The translations under genes were made by a program, and so were the position numbers. From NCBI GenBank assembly GCA_007115705.1, contig QXEO01000338.1:806001-870000 (forward strand): 64,000 bases of DNA, written 5' to 3'. The notes under the pieces are model-generated. The model was given only the letters and a program-made list of their open reading frames with translations. It was not told where the DNA came from and made no database searches. Position 1 is the stretch's first letter, and every line of letters begins with the position of its first letter. This DNA comes from Dactylis glomerata. Taxonomy: Eukaryota; Streptophyta; Magnoliopsida; Poales; Poaceae. Positions 39,666-49,747 of this stretch are shown here, one piece after another.

Positions 39666-42179
39666 ATGGCTGACGCCAACGCAAGGCTCGAGCGTCTTCG
39701 CCGTCGCAACGCTGCTCGGGGGCAAACCGAGCCCATCTTCCGTCGTCATGAAGCTTCGGCCGAGGAGGAAGAGGAGGAAGATCTGGAGTCCTCCTATCTC
39801 CCTTCCGGGCGAACGGAGCCTTCGCTCTCCTTCACCGCCACCTCCACTTCTCGCGCTCGTTCGGGGAGTCAGCTGTCTCCTGCGCAGGCGCTCGCCATGG
39901 CGCAGGAGCTGCTGCGCTGTCAGCCCACCGACGACGGGCGTGAGGGGTGGCGCGCTCGAATCGCCGAGCTCGTCGCCATCGCCAACGAAGACCCGGCCCT
40001 GGGAGGAGCCCAGGGCGCGGGGAACCCAGATCCGGCGGCGGGGCATCGCGCCCCGGGCGCCGGAGATGGGATGGCCAACAAGGCCAAGAAGGTGGTTTCC
40101 CACGCCGCATCTTCGCCGCGCGGGGAGCCCAGCTGCCAAATCGTCCAACGCGCTCCGGAAGACGCACGCGTCTCCCTCGAGCGCCGCCGCGAAAATCATG
40201 ACCGCGCCATCGATGACATCGGCGAAGCTGGCAAGAACGTCAGGACCCCCGGCATCCCAATCTACAACCCCGGGTGTCTTGCCCTCACTCGCCAGCAGCG
40301 CTACGTCGTCTGGCCTGACAAGTTCAAGCCGGACATCAGCGCGCGTTACGACGGGACCACAAATCCTGTCGAATTCCTCCAACTCTACGTTGTCGCCGTC
40401 CAGGCCGCGCGTGGAGATCAGCGCGTCATGGCCAATTGGTTCCCCATGGCCCTCAAGGACGCTCCGCGAACTTGGCTCATGAATCTTCCTTACGAATCCG
40501 TGACTTCGTGGAAGGATTTGTGTCGTCAGTTCGTTGCCAACTTCATGCCCACGTACGAGCGCCCCGCCACCAAGAACGATCTTAAGGCGGTGCGTCAGTA
40601 CAAGGGCGAGACGCTTCGTCAGTACATCCAGCGCTTCAGTCAGATGAGGAACAAGATCCCCAGGATCTCCAACGAGGAGGTCATCTCCGCGTTCTCCACG
40701 GGCGTCTCCGACGTCAAGATGCGGGAGAAGCTGTCCGTGAATGATGAGCTGACTTCCGTCGTCAGGCTCTTCGAGATCGCCAACCGCTGCGCCAAGGCTG
40801 AGGAGGGGAGGCTCTTCGTGCACAATCTGCCGGAGGCGCCTCCCCCAAAGCCAAAGTCCAAGGACCCCAAGCGAAAGGAGGCTGCTGCCCTCGCGGCGGA
40901 GCCAGATCATAAGCAACGCCGCGGGGACCGCTCTGATCGCGATAAAGGTCGACGTCGCCGCTACTGCATTATCAACAAGAAGGACACCCACAATACCGAG
41001 GATTGTTGGATTGTCCGGAAGTTTCACGAGGAAAACGGCGTCGCCAAGCGTCGCGGGGGCGGCCGCAGCAACGGCAAGAGTGGATCCCGGGGCGATCGCC
41101 GCGACGACGACCGCGAGGAAGGTCGCCGCCGTGGGGGTCTGTCTCGAGATGATCCCGAGCCGCTGCCGCTGCCCCCACCAGCAACCGATCGTCGGGAGGA
41201 GGACCAGGGGGGCTATCAAGAGCCGCGAGACTTCGCCGCTTGCCTCCTGGGCGGAGCTCAGGCTCCTCTGTCAAACCGACACTTCAAGCAGCTGTCGCGA
41301 GAAATCGCGGCGGCACAGCCCAGCGTCGGCAATCGCCTAATGAAGTGGTCGACGTGCAAGATTGGCTTCGACGAGGAGGATCATCCGGCTTCCACAAGGG
41401 GTGTGGGCACACTCCCCCTCTTGTGCACGCCAACCATCAACAACGTCGCCGTCAACCGCACTCTCATCGACGGAGGGGCTGGCCTCAACATCATCTCGGT
41501 CGAGATCTTCGAGAAGATGCAGGTGCCGTACCACCGGCTCATGCCAACTCGGCCGTTCTTCGGGGTAACCGAGGGGTCTACAACGCCGATTGGGCAGGTA
41601 AGCCTGCCCGTCACCTTCGGCACCCGGGACAACTACAGGACGGAGAGCCTCGACTTCGACGTTGCCTACATCGCCCTGCCATACAATGCCATCCTCGGCT
41701 ACCCAGCCTTGGCTAGGTTCATGGCAGCAACGCACCATGGCTTCAACGTCCTCAAGATTCCGGGCGCCAATGGCACGATCACCGCGCGCTGCAATGAGAA
41801 GGATGCTCTCCGATCAGTTGAGCATGTCTACCATGAGGCCGCCACCATGTTCCCCGCCGACGAAGATCTACTGGAACACTCTGGCGACCTCACGAGGAAG
41901 AAGCAGCTTGTATCCCAAGAGCGGGCTGCTGCGAAGAAGGCCTCTCTCGAGCCCCACCCTCTGGGTTCGACAGGGAAGAAGTTCGCCGCCTCTGCGTCGC
42001 CTACTCCAAGCGAGGACCTGGTCCATCCAATGCTGGACATGAGTATTGGGGAAGCTGCGGTACCCTCGGGCTGGAGGCCCCAGTTTACCCAAGAGCGCTC
42101 GGCAACCAAGAAGGTCACGCTGCAGGCTGGGGGCTGCGAAAACTTTGTCACCATCGGGGCAGGGCTTTCCCCCAAATAG
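39666..42179 (+). CDS. gag: Tat-C gag-protease
   Basis: 837 aa from an ATG 52 nt after the primer-binding site start, with a good context (CGACATGGC). An N-terminal acidic/Ser-rich region precedes the gag domain at about 220-390 (ARYDGTTNPVEFLQLY, then CRQFVANFMPTYERP and LRQYIQRFSQMRNKI). A basic Arg/Lys-rich stretch holds a zinc-knuckle-like CIINKKDTHNTEDC (about 434). The aspartic protease at about 585-705 has LIDGGAGLNIIS as active site and NAILGYPALARF. The C-terminus GAGLSPK is followed by the in-frame UAG. It builds the particle and processes the polyprotein. Confidence 0.92.
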   Translation: MADANARLERLRRRNAARGQTEPIFRRHEASAEEEEEEDLESSYLPSGRTEPSLSFTATSTSRARSGSQLSPAQALAMAQELLRCQPTDDGREGWRARIAELVAIANEDPALGGAQGAGNPDPAAGHRAPGAGDGMANKAKKVVSHAASSPRGEPSCQIVQRAPEDARVSLERRRENHDRAIDDIGEAGKNVRTPGIPIYNPGCLALTRQQRYVVWPDKFKPDISARYDGTTNPVEFLQLYVVAVQAARGDQRVMANWFPMALKDAPRTWLMNLPYESVTSWKDLCRQFVANFMPTYERPATKNDLKAVRQYKGETLRQYIQRFSQMRNKIPRISNEEVISAFSTGVSDVKMREKLSVNDELTSVVRLFEIANRCAKAEEGRLFVHNLPEAPPPKPKSKDPKRKEAAALAAEPDHKQRRGDRSDRDKGRRRRYCIINKKDTHNTEDCWIVRKFHEENGVAKRRGGGRSNGKSGSRGDRRDDDREEGRRRGGLSRDDPEPLPLPPPATDRREEDQGGYQEPRDFAACLLGGAQAPLSNRHFKQLSREIAAAQPSVGNRLMKWSTCKIGFDEEDHPASTRGVGTLPLLCTPTINNVAVNRTLIDGGAGLNIISVEIFEKMQVPYHRLMPTRPFFGVTEGSTTPIGQVSLPVTFGTRDNYRTESLDFDVAYIALPYNAILGYPALARFMAATHHGFNVLKIPGANGTITARCNEKDALRSVEHVYHEAATMFPADEDLLEHSGDLTRKKQLVSQERAAAKKASLEPHPLGSTGKKFAASASPTPSEDLVHPMLDMSIGEAAVPSGWRPQFTQERSATKKVTLQAGGCENFVTIGAGLSPK
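42177..42179 (+). promoter_or_regulatory. In-frame UAG between gag-protease and pol of Tat-C
   Basis: Reads CCCAAATAGGAAAGCGCGCTC. The frame continues as ESALVTFLRAN. Same position and context as in Tat-A and Tat-B. Confidence 0.7.
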
Positions 42180-45100
42180 GAAAGCGCGCTCGTCACCTTC
42201 CTGCGGGCAAATTCTGACATGTTCGCTTGGAATCCGTCAGATATGCCCGGCGTTCCCAGGGAGGTGATTGAGCACCACTTAGCCGTGTGCCCTCAGGCAC
42301 ACCCCGTGAAGCAGAAGACCAGGAAGCAAGCGCAAGAGAAGCAAGACTTCATCGTCAAGGAAATAGAGAAGCTGAAGAAGGCCAGGTTGATATGCGAGGT
42401 GGCCCACCCCACCTAGATCGCTAATCTGGTGGTCGTCCGAAAGGCTAATGGCAGTGGGCGCCTCTGCGTGGACTTCACAAGTCTCAACAAGGCCTGTCCC
42501 AAGGATCCATATCCTCTCCCGAGGATAGATCAAATCGTCGACTCCACCGCCGGCTGCGACTTCCTTTGCTTCTTGGATGCTTTCTCCGGCTATCATCAAA
42601 TCAAGATGGCAAAGGAGGACGAGGAAAAGACCGCCTTCATCACGCCCTGTGGGGTGTACTGCTACGTCTGCATGCCCTTCGGCCTGAAGAACGCAGGAGC
42701 CACCTTCCAAAGGCTCATGCGCAAGGCCTTGGGGGCTCAGATGGGAAGGAACGCGGAGGCCTATGTCGACGACATCGTCGTTAAGACTCGCGAGGGTCAC
42801 ACCTTCATCGAGGACCTGGAGGAAACATTCGTCAACCTGAGAAAGGTAAACATCAAGCTCAACCCCGCCAAGTGCGCCTTCGGTGTACCGTTGGGAAAAC
42901 TGTTGGGGTTCCTCGTGTCTCATCGCGGGATAGAGGCGAACCCTGACAAGGTCAAGGCCATCGAAGAAATGCGTCCACCGCGCAATCTCAAGGAGATGCA
43001 ACGCCTCGCGGGGTGCATGGCAGCCCTGGGGCGCTTCATCGCGAGGAGTGGGGAGAAAGCTTTGCCCTTCTTCAAGCTCATGAAGCGCAATGGGAAGTTC
43101 GAGTGGACTCCGGAAGCTGACAAGGCCTTCGCCGAGTTGAAAAGGTACCTCACGAGCCCGCCGATCATGGTTGCCCCAACGACTCGTGAGCCCTTGCTAC
43201 TCTACATCGCGGCAACTCCGAGGACTGCAAGCGCTGTTCTCGTTGCGGAGCAAGACGCCAAGGTGATCTCCAAAGAGGAGGTCACTCCTCCAAGCTCGGG
43301 GGCTCCTCGCGAGGAAGAGGCCGCTTCATCTCCCGTCCCTCGAGAGGAGCCGCCCGCGGCTTCTTCGCCGACCGAGCCGCTCTCTCAGAGCAACACTCAA
43401 AAGCCTCCCGAGGAGGAGCCTTCCGAGGGTGTCGTCAAGGTGCAAAAGCCTATGTACTTCGTCAGCACGGTACTGCGCGACGCATGGGAGCGCTACACCA
43501 TGCAGCAAAAGCTGCTCTACACCTTGCTCATCGCCTCGCGGAAGCTACGACACTACTTCCAGGGTCACCCGATCAAGGTGGTAACCGATCGTCCCCTGGA
43601 GACCATCCTGCGAAATCCCAACGTCACCGGGCGGGTGGCGGAATGGGCCGTGGAGCTTCAGCCCTTCGAGATCTCCTTCGAAACTACAAAGGTAATCAAG
43701 AGCAAGGCTTTGGCCGAGTTCACTGCAGAATGGACTGATCCATTCATCGACGAGCCTCCAGAGGTGGAGTCAACACTCCCTGGAGAGGAGGCCCCGGGCC
43801 TCTGGATCATGCACTTCGACGGCGCCTTCAACCTCCCCAGCGCGGGAGCAGGTGCTGTCTTAACCTCTCCCTCTGGAGACAAGCTTTTCTACGCTGTGCA
43901 GCTCTGCTTTGGGAATGAGCACAAGGTCTCCAACAACATCGCGGAGTACGAAGGACTACTTGCTGGCCTAAGGGCAGCAAACGCTTTGGGAATCAAGTGC
44001 CTCATCGTCAAGGGAGATTCACAACTGGTTGTGAACTTCTCGAACAAGAGCTACACTCCAAAGGATGAGCACATGGCGGCTTATCTTGAGGAGCATCGGA
44101 AGATGGAAAAACGCTTCCAAGGCTTGGAGCTGAAGCACATCCCGAGGGGAGAAAATGTGGAAGCCGACGAGATCGCCAAGCGCGCCTCTCATCGCCTGGC
44201 ACAGCCTGCCGGCGCCTTTGAGGAGCATCTATTCAAACCGTCCGCTTCTCCCTCGACATCTAATTCACCCCCTCTTTCTGCTTTGCCGCCACCGCCGGAG
44301 CAGGGGGCTCCGGACTGCGGGTCTCCTTCGGGTGACCGCGTCCTTCTGGCATTGGCACGGCAGGAGGGAGTGGATTGGATCATCAAGCTCAAGGCCTACC
44401 TCACCAGCAGCAGGCTTCCCGAGGATGAAGAGGAGGCCGAGAGGATCGTGCGGCAAGCTTCGGGCTACTGCGTCAAGGACGGTGATTTGTACCGGCGTCG
44501 CCCAAATGGCGTCGCTCTGAAGTGCATATCTACTCACCAAGGCCAAGAGCTTCTAAGGGACATCCACGCCGGCGAATGTGGACATCACGCTTCCGCGGCG
44601 ACTCTAGCCGCAAAGGCATACCGAAGCGGGTTCTACTGGCCCTCGGCGCTCGGAGATGCAGCAGAGATGGTCAAGAGGTGCGAGGCGTGCCAATTCCACG
44701 CCAAGCAGATTCATCAGCCGGCGCAAGAGCTGCAAACCATCCCAGTCACTTGGCCCTTTGCAGTCTGGGGGCTGGACATCCCTGGACCGTTTCCCAGAGC
44801 ACAAGGGGGCTACCGCTACCTCTACGTCGCCATCGACAAGTTCACCAAGTGGGTGGAGGTGGAGCCGGTGTGCACCATCCCGGCGAGGTCCGCAGTCAAG
44901 TTCATCCGTGGGATGGTCTGTCGCTTTGGTGTGCCTAACCGCATCATCACCGACAACGGCAGCCAGTTCACCAGCGGACTGTTCCGGGAATACTGCGCAT
45001 CGACCGGCGTCAAGATCTGTTTCGCCTCTGTCGCCCATCCTAGGAGCAATGGTCAAGCCGAGCACGCCAACGCTGAAGTGCTCAAAGGGCTCAAGACGAA

Positions 45101-45614
45101 AAGCTTCAACGCCAAGCTCGAAGCCTGCGGCAAAAAATGGTTAGACAACCTCCAATCCATTTTGTGGTCCATCAGGACTACCGCCACCAAACCCACTGGA
45201 GAGACCCCTTTCTTCTTGGTCTATGGGGCGGAGGCTGTTCTTCCCACCGACGTCAAGTTCGGGGCGCCAAGGGTGCTCGCCTTCGACGAAATTCGCCAAG
45301 AGGACCTCATCAAGGACCGCCTCCTCCTGCTCGAAGAAGCTCGGTGCCAAGCCGCGCTACGCGCCGCGAGGTACCAGCAAGGACTACGCCGCTACCATAG
45401 CCGCCATGTTCAAGCAAGGACTCTGGAGGTCGGCGACCTGGTGCTGAGGAGAATACTCTCTCGCGAGGGCCTGCACAAGCTGTCTCCAATGTGGGAAGGA
45501 CCCTTCAAGGTGACGCACATCGCCAGGCCTGGCTCGGCGCGGCTGGAAACCGCAGAAGGTGTGCCTGTGGGGAACCCGTGGAACATAGCTCATCTGCGAA
45601 AGTTCTACCCTTAG
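42180..45614 (+). pseudogene. pol: Tat-C pol: RT, RNase H, second RNase H, integrase, one premature stop
   Basis: In frame with gag-protease. A TAG at 42414-42416 falls where Tat-A and Tat-B have Trp (their ATW and PDW before the next RT block), so it is most simply a TGG to TAG change. Otherwise the frame is open for over 1060 codons. RT: FLDAFSGYHQI, MPFGLKNAGATFQR and YVDDIVVKT. An acidic Pro/Ser/Glu insert lies inside the first RNase H (about 43250-43440). The second RNase H keeps HFDGAF, NNIAEYEGL, KGDSQLV and VEADEIA. Integrase: AGECGHH ... CEACQ, then WGLDIPG, TDNGSQF and GQAEHANA, ending LRKFYP. A complete enzyme set apart from the one stop. Confidence 0.92.
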
Positions 45615-46753
45615 GTTCCTCATGAGGAGAAAAAGACCGTTTTCACGGCACTTGTATCAGCTCAACCTGCTCTTAAGCACTGATATTAAGTTAAAGCGCA
45701 TTATAGCGCCTCTGCTTTGGCATGACATCAAATGGCATGAAGTCCATTTATTTTCTGTTGTACTCCTCGCGGAAGGGGGCTAGGCACGGTGTCTATGCTG
45801 GGGCCTTCGCCCGGAAAACAGCGAGCCCGAAAAACCCGAAGGGAATGAGCTCTGGTCGGGGGCGACGGCCCTGTTATCGATCACCTCCAAATACCCATGG
45901 TGCTTAGTTCCTCGCGAAGTACATCGGAAAATAAAAAATCTTCAAGGAAAAGTCCAAGGTGTGCCCCAAGGCACCCGCTAAGGACCTACCCCTCGTGAGC
46001 AACCCTCACGAGGGAGCAAGGACGCGTCGATGCGTCAGCATCCGCAGGAGGATTCCCTCTGCCGAGGAAGGCCTAACGTGGCAGGATTATTGAAGACCAA
46101 GGCCGCTCCGATCATCTTGCGAAGGAGACGCAGATCCGGAGGTCCGCGCCAGGCCCTTCACCTCATGAGCAACCCTTGTGAGGTGTCGACGGTCTCTGGG
46201 CTCTCTTAAGCGTCGACGTTTTCACGTCCGTGAGGGTCCAGCTTCCCTCAACGACGAGGAAGGCCCCGTGAATCGCCACGCGCGGCAATTTGCTCTTAGC
46301 TGCTGGCACAGATAGTGCCGCGCTCCTCCACGACGGAGAAGGTCCCTGTGCCGGTCACAGGGGCATCTTATTCGCCTTCTTTTTCTGTTTGTTTTATCGA
46401 ATTGTTTTTCCGTTTTCGGGGATTTGGGGTTTTTTGTTTTCCAACTCTTTCTTCAACTTCTTGTCTCAGGAAGCGTCCAATGTGTCGTCAACGCCGACCC
46501 CATCTCGAGCACTGAGGCTAAGGGAGGCTTCCCGTCAATGCCAACAGCTCACTAGGGCTCTCGAGCGAGCAAACGACCAGGACAATGAAGAACAGCAAGA
46601 TGATTAACAAGCGGATTTCATTAAAGCGCCCCCAGTGGGGGAAGGAGCAAAAGCACGGCGGGGCATACCCCGCCGGCGAGGACTATGCGACAAAAGAGGG
46701 GAGGAGACTAGCTCCCCTCCCCAGAGGGCTACCGCGCCAGGGCCGCCTCTTCA
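45615..46753. other. Tat-C 3' non-coding region
   Basis: About 1.1 kb between pol and the end of the antisense gene. It holds CTC(G/A)(C/T)GAG palindromes at 45619, 45992, 46005 and 46162 and several half sites (for example 45764 and 45911). A T-rich tract lies at 46375-46445. No coding sequence recognised. Confidence 0.6.
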
Positions 46754-47515
46754 CTACGCCGCGGGCTGGGGGTAGGTGCGGCGGACGCCGCTGGCGGTGA
46801 AGATCCGCACCGTAGCCTCCAGCGTCCCCAGCTTAAAGCGGAAGACGAGGTGGTCGCCGACGCGGAGGCGATGGCCGAGGGCAAATGCCCTCCAGCGACC
46901 GGAGAGGACGGCGTTGCCGCTGTCCCCAAGGAGGATGTCTACAGGCCAGAAGAGGTCTGGCCTGCTCTGTTCCCCCAGGGCAATCTCCCCGGCGGCTGCG
47001 CCGGGGGCGTAAATCACCCTCCGGACGGCGTCGGGCAGCCGGAGGGAGTTGAAGCCCGGGGCGTCGACGACGACGAGAAGCTCCAGGAACCGGGACCCCG
47101 GGCCGATGAGGGGTCCCAACATCGCTGCCGCCAGGGGGCGCGGAGTGGCAATCACTCCGTTCGCCGGTGGGGCTGGAGGATCTGCTTCGGGGGGAGGCGG
47201 GCCCAGGGCGGCCAGCACCTCCTGGAGGGCCCGATCGACGCTCCCCGAGGCGCGGGGAGCAGGCGCCGCCGTCAGCGGCGACGGCGAGTTCAGAGCACCC
47301 CCGCGCGCTGGACCTTGGAGGGTCATGGCACTGGAGGTCCCCAGGGCGGCGCGACTCGCCTCTTCCTGCCGCGGCGCGCCAATGCGGAGGGGGCCGCCGG
47401 CGCCGGGAGCGCATCGGGCCAGGATCTTCGCCTTGATCCCGCTGCCCGGGGGGCGCCCGCGGCGTTTCGCTCTAGAGCTTGTTCCGGTGGCGGCGGAGGA
47501 GTTGGAAGGATCCAT
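46754..47515 (-). CDS. Antisense gene of Tat-C: AT-hook plus B3-like DNA-binding protein
   Basis: 253 aa, single exon. Residues 18-24 (RRGRPPG) form a canonical AT-hook, within a basic stretch that could also direct nuclear import. Residues 40-140 are Ala/Pro/Gly-rich. Residues about 143-248 read as a B3 domain: RFLELLVV, FNSLRLPDAVRRVI (the LRLP block), FWPVDILL, a GRWRAFALGHRLRVGDHLVF block carrying the W...F...H.L.VGD.LVF signature, and ATVRIF. B3 domains are plant-specific DNA-binding folds (ABI3/VP1, ARF, RAV, REM). The gene lies opposite to gag-pol, between pol and the 3' LTR, exactly where Tat-A and Tat-B carry their unrelated antisense genes. The domain call is by eye. It could be a captured host gene or an old element gene. 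Confidence 0.65.
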   Translation of the reverse strand: MDPSNSSAATGTSSRAKRRGRPPGSGIKAKILARCAPGAGGPLRIGAPRQEEASRAALGTSSAMTLQGPARGGALNSPSPLTAAPAPRASGSVDRALQEVLAALGPPPPEADPPAPPANGVIATPRPLAAAMLGPLIGPGSRFLELLVVVDAPGFNSLRLPDAVRRVIYAPGAAAGEIALGEQSRPDLFWPVDILLGDSGNAVLSGRWRAFALGHRLRVGDHLVFRFKLGTLEATVRIFTASGVRRTYPQPAA

Positions 47516-47585
47516 GAGCTCAGGGGCGCAGAAGCAGAAGTGGCACTGGAGGAAGGAGGTGAAGTGCCGGAGGTCTCGAGGAGGA

Positions 47586-47801
47586 TCTATTTAAGGGGGG
47601 CGTCCGGCGTCGATGCGTCAAATCCCTGCGCGGGAATCGAAGCGTTGGCGCAGCGCTCTGCAGTCAAGCGACGCGTCATCATAACAGTTTGACGCCTCGG
47701 AGACTGTAACGTCATCCGCCGTTTCGTCTCGCCAGTTGCGGCCGCACCACGCGTCCGCAGCGTCTGCCTCTTCACATGGACCTCTGACCGCACGGTTGAC
47801 G
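47586..47801 (-). promoter_or_regulatory. Putative promoter of the Tat-C antisense gene
   Basis: On the minus strand a TATA-like CTTAAATAGA lies about 75 bp upstream of the ATG at 47515. Upstream of that are five TGACG/CGTCA motifs (47616, 47674, 47690, 47710 and 47797), the core recognised by plant TGA/bZIP factors in as-1-type elements. Inferred from motif spacing only. Confidence 0.4.
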
Positions 47802-47892
47802 CGTGCCGTTGGAGGGCCCAGCAGCTTCTGGGGCCCCCGACCCTTCGCTCCCTCGAGAGGGCGCATTCGCGGGCCGGGCTCCCGGGGGCTAC

Positions 47893-48787
47893 TGTCGGTG
47901 TTATGGATACCGGGGTATCCCGGTCCACCTGCTCCTGGGCCACGTCATCGGCCCATCTTCAGGATCAACGACCCAAGCTACGGAGAAGACCCTCATGAGG
48001 AGGCGCCTCGTGAGGAGAACGACGACACAAACGGCTAAGGACCAGAAGACCTCCTCACGAGCCCCCGCTGGTGAGGAGAGGAAGTACGCCCACGTCAGCT
48101 CAGCACGTTTGCGTGCAGAGCAAGAAGATAACGGGCAGAAGACCGCGTATCGCCCACGCTACCCCCGACAGGGAGGAGACCAACTTTCGCTGTGCCTGTC
48201 CAAAGCGGCACAGTGGTTGTTGGCCACCCCCCTAAAAATAGTGTGGACGGTGCAGGGCGCCAGAGGAGGACGTCAGCTTCCTCCACCCACTCCTGTGGAC
48301 CAGCGCCACTACCCTACGAAGACCAAGTCTACAGAGGAGCGTAGTCTACAGCTGTCCACCCTTCCTTGGCCATATGTGTGGCAACCCCTTCCCCAAGAAG
48401 ATGAGGGGAAGGAGGACCTTGGCGATATAAAAGGAAGGGAGGCCACTCCTTAGGGAGGATCTGATCTTCTCCAAGTGGCTAGCTGGGCACGCAGGTTCTT
48501 CAACCTCTGGCCAGCTAGAGCTATGTAACCAAGGCCTTGTACTCCTCGCGAGGTGTCGCGTTGCAATACAAGAAGGCAGGAAGTAGGGGTTTTACCTCAC
48601 CACGAGGGTCCTGAACCTGGGTAAATCTCGGTCTCCCTCTCTGCAGTGCGTTGCGCGTTCGACAATCGAGGCTTCCGTCACCGTGTTTCGTTGCGATCTA
48701 AGATCTCACACGTTCAGCCCCCTGCGTTCGAATCTTTGGGTCCGTCGCGTGGTACCCCGTGTTCTTGCGACACAAAATCCATCGACA
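47893..48787 (+). repeat. Tat-C 3' LTR
   Basis: 895 bp, about 11 substitutions from the 5' copy. Preceded by the polypurine tract CCCGGGGGCTAC (47881-47892). TSD TATGC at 48788-48792. Confidence 0.92.
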
Positions 48788-48792
48788 TATGC

Positions 48793-49747
48793 CCTTGAGC
48801 ATATGAATGTTGTTTTCTCCCTAGTAGCAACAGCACATCTACAACCTTAGAGGTTTCTGTCACTCCCCCAGGTTAAATAGAGGCATGAACCCACTATCGA
48901 GCATAAATACCCCCTCTTGGAGTCACTAGCAACTACTCGGCCAAGATAGCTACTAACAACGGAGAGCATGCAAGATCATAAACAACATAGAGATAACATA
49001 AGATATATTTCAGTATAGCAACTCAATCATAACACCAATATTCATCAGATACCAACAAACCAAACATGTAGAATTACATAACGGTGATCTCAATCATGTA
49101 GGGCAGCTCATGAGATCTTAACATGAAGCACATGGTGGAGGTGACAACCATCTAGCTACTGCTATGGACCCGTAGTCCAAGGTAGACTACTCACTCATCG
49201 CTCCGGAGGCAAGCATGGCGATGAAGAAGACCTCCGGTGGCGATTCCCCTCTCCGGCAGGGTGCCGGGAAGAGCTTCTAGACCCTCCCGATCTCGGGTCG
49301 ATGACGGCGGTGGATCGCGATGTGTTTCTGGAAAATTGATCGGGTACTTAGGTTTTCCCGTCGGGGGGTCTTTATAGGCAAAGGGGCATCGTCAGAAGTG
49401 GACCTAGGCGTCCTCACACATAGTGGGCGCGGCCAGGGGCTAGGCCACGCCGCCCTTGTGTGAGGGTGGCCTGTGGCCCCTCTCTGTCTCCTCTTCGGAT
49501 CTCTGGAAGCTTCCGGGAAAAATAAGACTTCAGAAACTTGTTTCGTCCAATTCCAAGAATATTTCCTGTGTAGCTTTTCTGAAACACAAAAACAGCAGAA
49601 AACAGGGAACTGGCACTGTGGCGACTTGTTAATAGGTTAGTTCCGGAAAATGCATAAAAGTGCCACAAAGTGTAACGAAACATTAGGCAAATGGTGTAAA
49701 AACAAGCATGGAGCATCAAAAATTATGGATACGTCGGAGACGTATCA
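48793..49747 (-). repeat. Sab-1 3' LTR, second part
   Basis: 955 bp continuing the LTR after Tat-C and ending GACGTATCA at 49747. It lines up with 54153-54749 plus 61666-62026 of the other LTR. Confidence 0.88.

Larger units (their letters stand above)
38717..48787 (+). mobile_element. Tat-C: Ty3/Gypsy Tat-lineage retrotransposon with a B3-type antisense gene
   Basis: 10.07 kb on the plus strand, with 895-bp LTRs at 38717-39611 and 47893-48787 (TGTCGGTG...CCATCGACA). TSD TATGC at 38712-38716 and 48788-48792. The order is gag-protease, UAG, pol with RT, two RNase H domains and integrase, a 3' region with an antisense gene, and a polypurine tract (CCCGGGGGCTAC). About 11 differences between the LTRs suggest about 0.5 My. 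One additional stop in pol (42414) probably inactivates it. The palindrome CTC(G/A)(C/T)GAG occurs 17 times. Confidence 0.93.

Noticed and set aside
39522..41219. Minus-strand open frame of 565 codons
   Set aside because: It lies wholly opposite Tat-C gag, in GC-rich sequence with few stops. It shows no domain, and its codon pattern is the mirror of gag.
42177..42185. TMV-type leaky stop signal at the gag-protease/pol UAG
   Set aside because: The bases after UAG are GAAAGC, not CARYYA, in all three elements; if readthrough occurs it needs another signal.
46850..47692. Plus-strand frame of 280 codons opposite the B3-like gene
   Set aside because: No recognisable motif, whereas the minus-strand frame has AT-hook and B3-like blocks and a TATA-like box at the right distance.
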